A DNA stretch of 64,000 nucleotides from Burkholderiaceae bacterium (lineage in GTDB: Bacteria > Pseudomonadota > Gammaproteobacteria > Burkholderiales > Burkholderiaceae), in NCBI GenBank assembly GCA_021166835.1, contig JAJPEN010000047.1:1-64000 (forward strand), in the 5' to 3' direction. Numbering within the stretch: position 1 is the stretch's first letter; each line of letters opens with the position of its first letter. Made by a program: the position numbers and the translations under genes. This document shows positions 57,933 to 64,000 of this stretch, piece after piece. The notes below the pieces were generated by a model. That model saw only the letters and a list, made by a program, of their open reading frames with translations, searched no databases and was not told the origin of the DNA.

Positions 57933-57960
57933 ACATTTTCCAAAGGATTTTGGAAAATGT
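57933..57960. promoter_or_regulatory. Operator palindrome in the gntR/amidohydrolase gap
   Basis: ACATTTTCCAAA-GGAT-TTTGGAAAATGT, perfect 12-bp arms with a 4-bp centre. It is AT-rich in an otherwise GC-rich sequence and lies 27 bp before gntR and 89 bp before the amidohydrolase start. Size and symmetry fit a dimeric regulator; the adjacent GntR protein is the likely ligand, giving autoregulation and control of the catabolic operon. Confidence 0.72.
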
Positions 57961-58048
57961 TGACGCGTTTCGATGGCGATGCTCTAATCCCCCGACGAGA
58001 AGAAGAACCCGAACCGCCCTACGGGTAACAGGAGGAGGACGCCGTCCC

Positions 58049-59710
58049 ATGATTCCGATTCCGCAGGCGCCCGAGTGGATCCTCCATTCCGGCCGCGTGC
58101 ACGCGGACGAAGCGCCCGGCTGTACGACCGAGGCGATCGCGATCGGCGGCAAGCGGATCCTCGCCATCGGCAGCGATCGCGACCTGCTCTCGCTGGCCGG
58201 TCCCGGTACACGGAAGCACGACCTCGGCGGCCGCCGCGTGATCCCGGGGCTGATCGACTCGCACAACCACCTGTCGATCGTCGGCCAGGGCTCGCTCGGC
58301 TGCGACATCAGCGGCATCGCTTCGATCGACGACCTGCTCGAAGCGATCCGGGCCGCTGCGCTGACGACCGAACCGGGTGCGTGGATCATGACGACGCAGG
58401 TCGGCGAGAGCGTGATCTCGCACGAGCTGCGGGAAGGCCGCTATCCGTACCGCCGGGAACTCGATCGGGCCGCGCCGAACCACCCGGTGTGCGTGCGCTC
58501 CTTCCACGTCGGCATCCTCAACACGAAGGCGCTCGAGCGGCTGGGCATCACGCGCTCGACGCCGTCCCCCAAGGGCGGCGAGATCGGCCGGCAGTCGCAG
58601 CCCGACGGCGAACTCGACGGGCGCTTCTACGAAGCCGCGTGGACGACGCTGGTCGAACGGCGACTGCCCGAGCCCAGTCTCGAACGCCGGGTGTCGGCGA
58701 TCGAATCGGCCGCGCGCAAGCTCAACCGGCTCGGCATCACCCAGGTCTGCGAACACGGCATACCGTGGAAGACCTGGGAGGCGTACGGCGCGGCGCAGCG
58801 CGCGAACCGGCTCAGCGTGAAGGTCTCGGCGCACCTGCACGTGGGCCCGGGTTCGCAGGTCGAGGACGACGGGGAAGCGATCCGCGAAGTCGGCCGCATC
58901 CGGCAGGCTTCGTCTCCCGGCGACCGCGTCACGCTCGACGGCGTGAAGGTGTTCATCGACGGCGGAGTCGCGCTCGGAACGGCCTACTTCGCCCGGCCCT
59001 ACCGCACGGCCTACGGCGAATGGACGAACGGCCTGCAGGTGACGCCGGCCGAGCGCCTGCGCAGCATCGTGCGCCTGTGCCTGGAGAACCGGATCCAGAT
59101 CTCGCAGCACGCCTCGGGCGATGCCGCGATCGCGCACGTCCTCGACGCCTACGACGCGGTGGCCGACTCCGCGGCGATCCGCAACGGACGCTTCATCCTC
59201 GTCCACTGCCAGTTCCCCGTCGAGCGCGACATCGACCGGATCGCCGATCGCGGGGTGCTCGTCGCCGCGCAGACGCTCTTCCTCTACAACATGGGGCAGG
59301 GCTACACGCAGTACCACGGCGAGCGCGGCAAGTCGGCGGTTCCGCTGCGCACCTTCCTCGACCGCGGCTGTCACGTCGGGCTGGGCTCCGATGCGCCGGT
59401 CAACCAGTTCCATCCGTTCATGGGCGCCTGGCACGCGATGAACCGCGTCTGCAAGGCCACCGGCGAACGAATGGATGCGGGACAGGCCATCACCGAGAGC
59501 GAAGCTTTCCGCTGCTACACCGAGCGCAATGCCTGGTTCGGTTCGCGGGAGGCGTCCACCGGCAGGCTCGTCGCGGGCGCGGCGGCCGACCTGGCGATCC
59601 TCGAATCCGATCCGGACCTGTCGAGCCTCGAGAGCGCGCTGGCAACCCGCGTGGCCTGCACGATCGTCGACGGCGAGGTCGTGCACGGATCACTCCCGGC
59701 AACCGACTGA
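58049..59710 (+). CDS. YtcJ-like metal-dependent amidohydrolase
   Basis: Amidohydrolase of 553 residues (Amidohydro_3 type). The N-terminal metal site is DSHNHLSIVG, KVFIDGG holds the bridging region, ISQHASGDAAIAHVL the next His, and LGSDAPVNQFHPF the final catalytic Asp. Substrates of this family are amides, hydantoins or N-acyl compounds; the one here is unknown. GGAGGAGG lies about 10 nt before the ATG at 58049. It leads the operon with the extradiol dioxygenase, cyclase, acetamidase and LivGF genes. Confidence 0.87.
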   Translation: MIPIPQAPEWILHSGRVHADEAPGCTTEAIAIGGKRILAIGSDRDLLSLAGPGTRKHDLGGRRVIPGLIDSHNHLSIVGQGSLGCDISGIASIDDLLEAIRAAALTTEPGAWIMTTQVGESVISHELREGRYPYRRELDRAAPNHPVCVRSFHVGILNTKALERLGITRSTPSPKGGEIGRQSQPDGELDGRFYEAAWTTLVERRLPEPSLERRVSAIESAARKLNRLGITQVCEHGIPWKTWEAYGAAQRANRLSVKVSAHLHVGPGSQVEDDGEAIREVGRIRQASSPGDRVTLDGVKVFIDGGVALGTAYFARPYRTAYGEWTNGLQVTPAERLRSIVRLCLENRIQISQHASGDAAIAHVLDAYDAVADSAAIRNGRFILVHCQFPVERDIDRIADRGVLVAAQTLFLYNMGQGYTQYHGERGKSAVPLRTFLDRGCHVGLGSDAPVNQFHPFMGAWHAMNRVCKATGERMDAGQAITESEAFRCYTERNAWFGSREASTGRLVAGAAADLAILESDPDLSSLESALATRVACTIVDGEVVHGSLPATD

Positions 59711-59763
59711 CGGCGCGAGCGCCGCCGAAGTCCATCGACACTCCCTCCCGTTGGAGACGCGAC

Positions 59764-61008
59764 ATGGCTGAAATCGTTTTCGCTGCCGGCGTTCCGCATG
59801 CGCCGGGCCTGATCGGGCTGCTCGATGCGGCGCCCGCCGACGTGCAGGACTTCGTTCGCGGCATGTACGCGGATCTGCGCGAGAAGCTGCTCGCGGCCCG
59901 GCCCGACGTGCTCCTCGTCTTCGCCAACGATCACCTCGCGAACAGCCGTCCGCGCGCCTATCCCGATTTCCTGATCGGAATGGCGCCGATGCACTCCGGC
60001 CCCTACGAGTGGTACCGCGAATGGCTGGGCTGCCGCGACTATCGGGTCAAGGGCAGTCCCGAAGTCGCCGAAGCGCTGTTCCGCGGCATGAGCCGGCGCG
60101 GCCACCGGATGTACGCGCAGCGCGAGAACCTTCGCTTCGACGACAACCTCTCGATCCCGTCGCTGCACCTGCGGCTGGACGAGACCGACATCGGCGTGGT
60201 GCCCGTACTGCAGAACTGCACCGTGCCGCCGCTGCCCGACACCCGCCAGTGCTACGCGCTGGGCCAGTCGTTGGCCGACCTCGTCGCGCGCGACCTGCCC
60301 GCCGGATTGCGGGTGGCGCTGCTCGGCTCGGGAGGCCTGAGCCACGAGCCGGGCGGCTCGCGCTACTGGTACATCGACAAGGATTTCGATCTCTGGTTCA
60401 TGGAGCTGATGGCCTCGGGCGACCACGAGAAGCTGCTGCGCGACCTGACGGTGGCCCGCATGGAGCAGGCCGGCTCGGGCGGCACGATGGAGGTCCTGGC
60501 GTGGGTCATCGTCGCCGGCGCGATCGGTCCGCGCTACGGCGCGCAGTCGGCCTATGCGCTGCACACCAACTTCAAGTGCGGGATCGGCGCGGTCACCTGG
60601 GACCTGGACACGCGCGTCGACGTTCCCCGGCCGGTTCGCGATCCAGGCCCCGTCACCACTGAACCGACGCTGCTCGGCGCGCTGGACCCCGGCCTCGCCT
60701 CGCACGACCTCGTGCAGGACCTGAAATGGGATGCGCAACTGCGCCAGCGCTTCGCCACGAACGAGGCAGAGGTGCTCGACCGCTATCCGCTGCGCCCCGA
60801 GGAACGTCGCGCGATCGAACACCGCGATTTCCGCGCCCTCTACGACCTCGGCTTCCATCCCTACCTGGGCGGGCAGCTGGCGCGGCTGATCTACGGCAAC
60901 ACGGCCGGCAAGGGCGCGACGATCGCCGTGCAGAAACTCGTCGAATCGCTGCGCGGGGAGCAGGCCGAGGCCTTCGGCGTCAACGAGGGCGTCACCGCGA
61001 AGACCTGA
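59764..61008 (+). CDS. LigB-LigA fused class III extradiol dioxygenase
   Basis: Ring-cleaving dioxygenase of 414 residues. The N-terminal LigB-like part has the Fe(II) ligands His12 (GVPHAPGL), His57 (ANDHLAN) and Glu243 (GGTMEVLAW), and the base His194 (GGLSHEPGG). Residues from about 310 on match the small LigA subunit of protocatechuate 4,5-dioxygenase (YPLRPEERRAIEHRDFRALY). This beta-alpha fusion is the architecture of gallate dioxygenase (GalA/DesB, about 420 residues). The true substrate may be a different hydroxylated aromatic, because no gallate-pathway hydratase or aldolase is near. Confidence 0.9.
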   Translation: MAEIVFAAGVPHAPGLIGLLDAAPADVQDFVRGMYADLREKLLAARPDVLLVFANDHLANSRPRAYPDFLIGMAPMHSGPYEWYREWLGCRDYRVKGSPEVAEALFRGMSRRGHRMYAQRENLRFDDNLSIPSLHLRLDETDIGVVPVLQNCTVPPLPDTRQCYALGQSLADLVARDLPAGLRVALLGSGGLSHEPGGSRYWYIDKDFDLWFMELMASGDHEKLLRDLTVARMEQAGSGGTMEVLAWVIVAGAIGPRYGAQSAYALHTNFKCGIGAVTWDLDTRVDVPRPVRDPGPVTTEPTLLGALDPGLASHDLVQDLKWDAQLRQRFATNEAEVLDRYPLRPEERRAIEHRDFRALYDLGFHPYLGGQLARLIYGNTAGKGATIAVQKLVESLRGEQAEAFGVNEGVTAKT

Positions 61009-61048
61009 ACGGCGCGCCATCCTGGTCGTCGAACGAAACCGCCACGCG

Positions 61049-61900
61049 ATGTCCATGACCCCCCATTCGACTGCCGACGAGATCGGCCACGACACCTCGG
61101 CCCGATCGATCTTCGAGGAGGCGGTCTCCACCGGCGAGATCGTCGAGTTGTCGCACGCGCTCGACACCGGAATGCCGGTCTATCCCTATCACGCGCCCTA
61201 CACGCTGTCGCTGCATCGCCGCCACGGCGACCCGCATCCGAAGCCTCGCACCGCCGAGTCGAGCTTCGCCAACGAGATCGTGGTGATGTCGTCGCACACG
61301 TCCACGCACATCGACGCGCTCGGCCACTTCTCCCGCTGCGGCCGCGTCCACGGGGGCGCGTCCGCGCAGAGCATCGAGACCGCGCAGGGCCTCTCGCGGC
61401 TCGACGTGACCGACATCGCGCCGATCTGGCGAAGCGCGGTGCTGTTCGACGTCGCCCGCTATCGCGGCGTCGACGCGCTGCAGCCGGCCGAGGAAATCAC
61501 GCCCGCCGATTTCGAGGGGTGCCTGCGGCAGCACGGCATCGAATTCCGCGCCGGCGATCTCGTCCTCGTGCGCACCGGCTGGGCGCGGCACTGGCGCGAT
61601 TCCCCGCTCTTCAACGGCAGCCGCGGCGGCCTGCCCGGGCCGGGCCGCGACGGCACCCAGTGGCTCCTCGACCGCGGCGCGTCGATGGTCGGGTCGGATA
61701 CGCCGGCCTTCGAGGTCATTCCGTCGGTGGGCGATTCCGTGCACGCGATGCTCCTGGTGGATCGTGCGGTCCACATCATCGAGAACCTCGATCTCGAGCA
61801 GCTGGGCCGGAAGCGGCCTACCCGCTTCCTCTTCGTCGGCTTGCCCCTGCGCATGGCCGGCGCCACCGGGTCGCCGCTGCGGCCGATCGCCGTTCTCTGA
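61049..61900 (+). CDS. Cyclase/kynurenine formamidase-like hydrolase
   Basis: Protein of 283 residues with the metal-binding signature HTSTHIDALGH (residues 83-93), a variant of HxGTHxDxPxH, and GSDTPAFEVIPS later. The family includes bacterial kynurenine formamidase (KynB), isatin hydrolase and other amide or lactam hydrolases. No tryptophan dioxygenase or kynureninase is here, so a tryptophan role is not supported; hydrolysis of an amide or formamide made from the aromatic substrate is more likely. Confidence 0.87.
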   Translation: MSMTPHSTADEIGHDTSARSIFEEAVSTGEIVELSHALDTGMPVYPYHAPYTLSLHRRHGDPHPKPRTAESSFANEIVVMSSHTSTHIDALGHFSRCGRVHGGASAQSIETAQGLSRLDVTDIAPIWRSAVLFDVARYRGVDALQPAEEITPADFEGCLRQHGIEFRAGDLVLVRTGWARHWRDSPLFNGSRGGLPGPGRDGTQWLLDRGASMVGSDTPAFEVIPSVGDSVHAMLLVDRAVHIIENLDLEQLGRKRPTRFLFVGLPLRMAGATGSPLRPIAVL

Positions 61901-61908
61901 GGACTCCC

Positions 61909-62839
61909 ATGGCGATCCATCGACTCGAAGCAGGTCCGGACACCATCCGCGTGGGCCTGATCGATCGCAGCTTTCCGCCGCTGCTCACCGTCGATCCGGG
62001 GGACGAGGTCCATCTGTCCACGCTCGGCCTGTGGGCCGGCGAGGTGGCGTTCGGCGCCCCCTTCGAGGAAGTGATGCGCGTGCGCGCGCGCTACGCAGGA
62101 CGCGGCCCGCACAGCCTCACCGGACCGATCGCCGTGCGCGGCGCGAGAGCCGGGCAGGTGCTTCGCGTGGACATCCTCCAGCTCGAGGTCGGCGCCTTCG
62201 GGATGAACCTGATGGCGCACGGACCGAACAGCCGCGGACTGCTCGCCGACGACTTCCCGCAGGGCAGCGTGCGCCATTTCCGCTTCGACCGCGAGCGCCG
62301 GACGGCCGAATTCGCCGACGGCATCCGGGTGCCGCTGCGCCCCTTCCTCGGCATCCTCGGCGTCGCGCCGAAGGACGAAGGCGCGCACTCGTCGACGTTG
62401 CCGGGCCCCTTCGGCGGCAACATCGACTGCGCCGACCTGGTCGCGGGGACGACGCTCTTCCTGCCGATCCAGGTCGATGGCGCCCTCTTCTACGCCGGCG
62501 ATGCGCACGCCGTGCAGGGGCACGGCGAGGTCAACGGCACGGCGCTCGAAACCTCGATGGAGCTGGCCCGCCTGCGGCTGTCGGTGGAGTCCGGACCGTC
62601 GATCAGCGCGCCGCGCGCGGAAACGCCGACCCACTGGATCACGATGGATTTCGACCGCGACCTGCGCACGGCCGCGCGGCTCGCGCTGGCCGCGATGATC
62701 GATCACCTGACGAGCTTCACGCGACTCGCCCGCGACGATGCCTATCGCTTGTGCTCGCTCGCTGCCGATCTCGTCGTCACCCAGGTCGTCAATGGCAACC
62801 AGGGTGTGCATGTGCGCCTGCCGAAGAGCCTGTTCAACG

Positions 62840-62859
<20 letters not shown>
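61909..62859 (+). CDS. Acetamidase/formamidase family protein
   Basis: Protein of 316 residues of the FmdA/AmdA family. PFGGNIDCADLVAGTTLFLP and FYAGDAHAVQGHGEVNGTALE are the characteristic segments and include conserved Asp and His residues of the metal site. It releases ammonia from formamide or small amides. With the cyclase just upstream it suggests that the pathway yields a one- or two-carbon amide. livG starts 20 nt before its stop. Confidence 0.88.
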
Positions 62860-63639
<780 letters not shown>

Positions 63640-63643
<4 letters not shown>

Positions 63644-64000
63644 AGCTGCTCGAGGTCGCCGGCCTGTGCGCGGGCTACGGCCGCTCGGAAGTGTTGCACT
63701 CGGTGAGCTTCGACATCGACGAAGGGGAGATCGTCGTCATGCTCGGCGTCAACGGCGCCGGCAAGACGACGACGCTGCGTGCGCTCAGCGGCCTCGTCGA
63801 CAGCACGCGCGGGCGGATCGTCTTCGGCGGCGAGCCCATCCGCGGGCTCGCGCCCGAGGCCGTCGTCGCGCGCGGGATCGCTCACGTACCGGAAGGCCGC
63901 GGCACCTTCGCCGACTTCACGGTACGCGAGAACCTGCTGCTGGGCGCCTGGTTCCGGAGCGACCGCGAGGAGATCGCGCGCGACATCGCTTCGTGGGAGA
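63640..64000 (+). CDS. livF: Branched-chain-type ABC transporter ATPase LivF (3' partial)
   Basis: First 120 residues of a second ABC ATPase; the gene runs off the window. Walker A is [10 protein letters not shown] and [20 protein letters not shown] is the LivF-type Q-loop region. The ATG overlaps the livG stop. Permease genes (livH, livM) are not in the window and may follow. Confidence 0.92.

Noticed and set aside
61049..61900. Kynurenine formamidase as evidence for tryptophan breakdown
   Set aside because: No tryptophan dioxygenase, kynureninase or anthranilate genes are nearby; only the fold-level motif is shared.

Overview
The window is GC-rich DNA (roughly two thirds G+C by eye), densely packed with genes, many of which overlap by 4 nt (ATGA, GTGA or TTGA junctions). 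The housekeeping content points to a betaproteobacterium of the Burkholderiales. It includes rpsP-rimM-trmD-rplS, a recG-oxyR pair, a double-length UvrA, a System I cytochrome c maturation operon, a CobD/CbiB-like membrane protein and a PA0069-type radical SAM protein. The genus cannot be fixed from this sequence alone.

Left part (1-33.2 kb): the 3' end of rpmE2 with a clear terminator; a GT39-type glycosyltransferase; orn facing a Ste24-like protease, pterin dehydratase and rsgA; the ribosomal/tRNA operon rpsP-rimM-trmD-rplS with a Nudix CoA pyrophosphatase and a CobD-like protein; a radical SAM protein; an etfB-etfA-acyl-CoA dehydrogenase block with an enoyl-CoA hydratase; a moxR-DUF58-tgpA-mltB operon; a DUF4142 protein; a paaI-ridA-recG-oxyR-cysM operon; a TM2 protein; a 1969-residue tandem UvrA; and a glutathione S-transferase.

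Middle (33.2-40.1 kb): the most unusual region. Four rightward genes encode secreted proteins: a 559-residue Gly/Asn/Ser/Thr-rich protein, a 133-residue protein with an L-x3-R-G-G motif, a periplasmic C39-type peptidase, and a 298-residue protein with a second L-x3-R-G-G motif. They converge on a sigma-54 activator followed by an outer-membrane beta-barrel protein with an N-terminal coiled coil. The parts list resembles the Pseudomonas Fap functional-amyloid system (FapB/C fibre proteins, FapD C39 protease, FapF coiled-coil pore), in a different gene order. A sigma-54-type promoter element and an upstream palindrome lie in front of the first gene. I read this as a Fap-like fibre secretion locus with a possible GG-motif processing step.

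Right part (40.2-52.4 kb): an EF-G paralogue with a degenerate G4 motif, an aldehyde dehydrogenase, an ArgE-type deacetylase, then a complete cytochrome c maturation set in the order ccmI-A-B-C-D-E-F-G-H.

End (52.4-64 kb): a catabolic island. It holds a LysR regulator with a quinone oxidoreductase, a cupin fused to a VanB-type reductase, a branched-chain-type binding protein, a GntR regulator with a 12-bp-arm operator palindrome, a YtcJ-like amidohydrolase, a LigB-LigA fused extradiol dioxygenase, a cyclase/formamidase-like hydrolase, an acetamidase/formamidase and LivG/LivF ATPases (the last cut by the window end). Together they suggest uptake and ring cleavage of an unidentified aromatic compound, probably one bearing amide or N-formyl groups.
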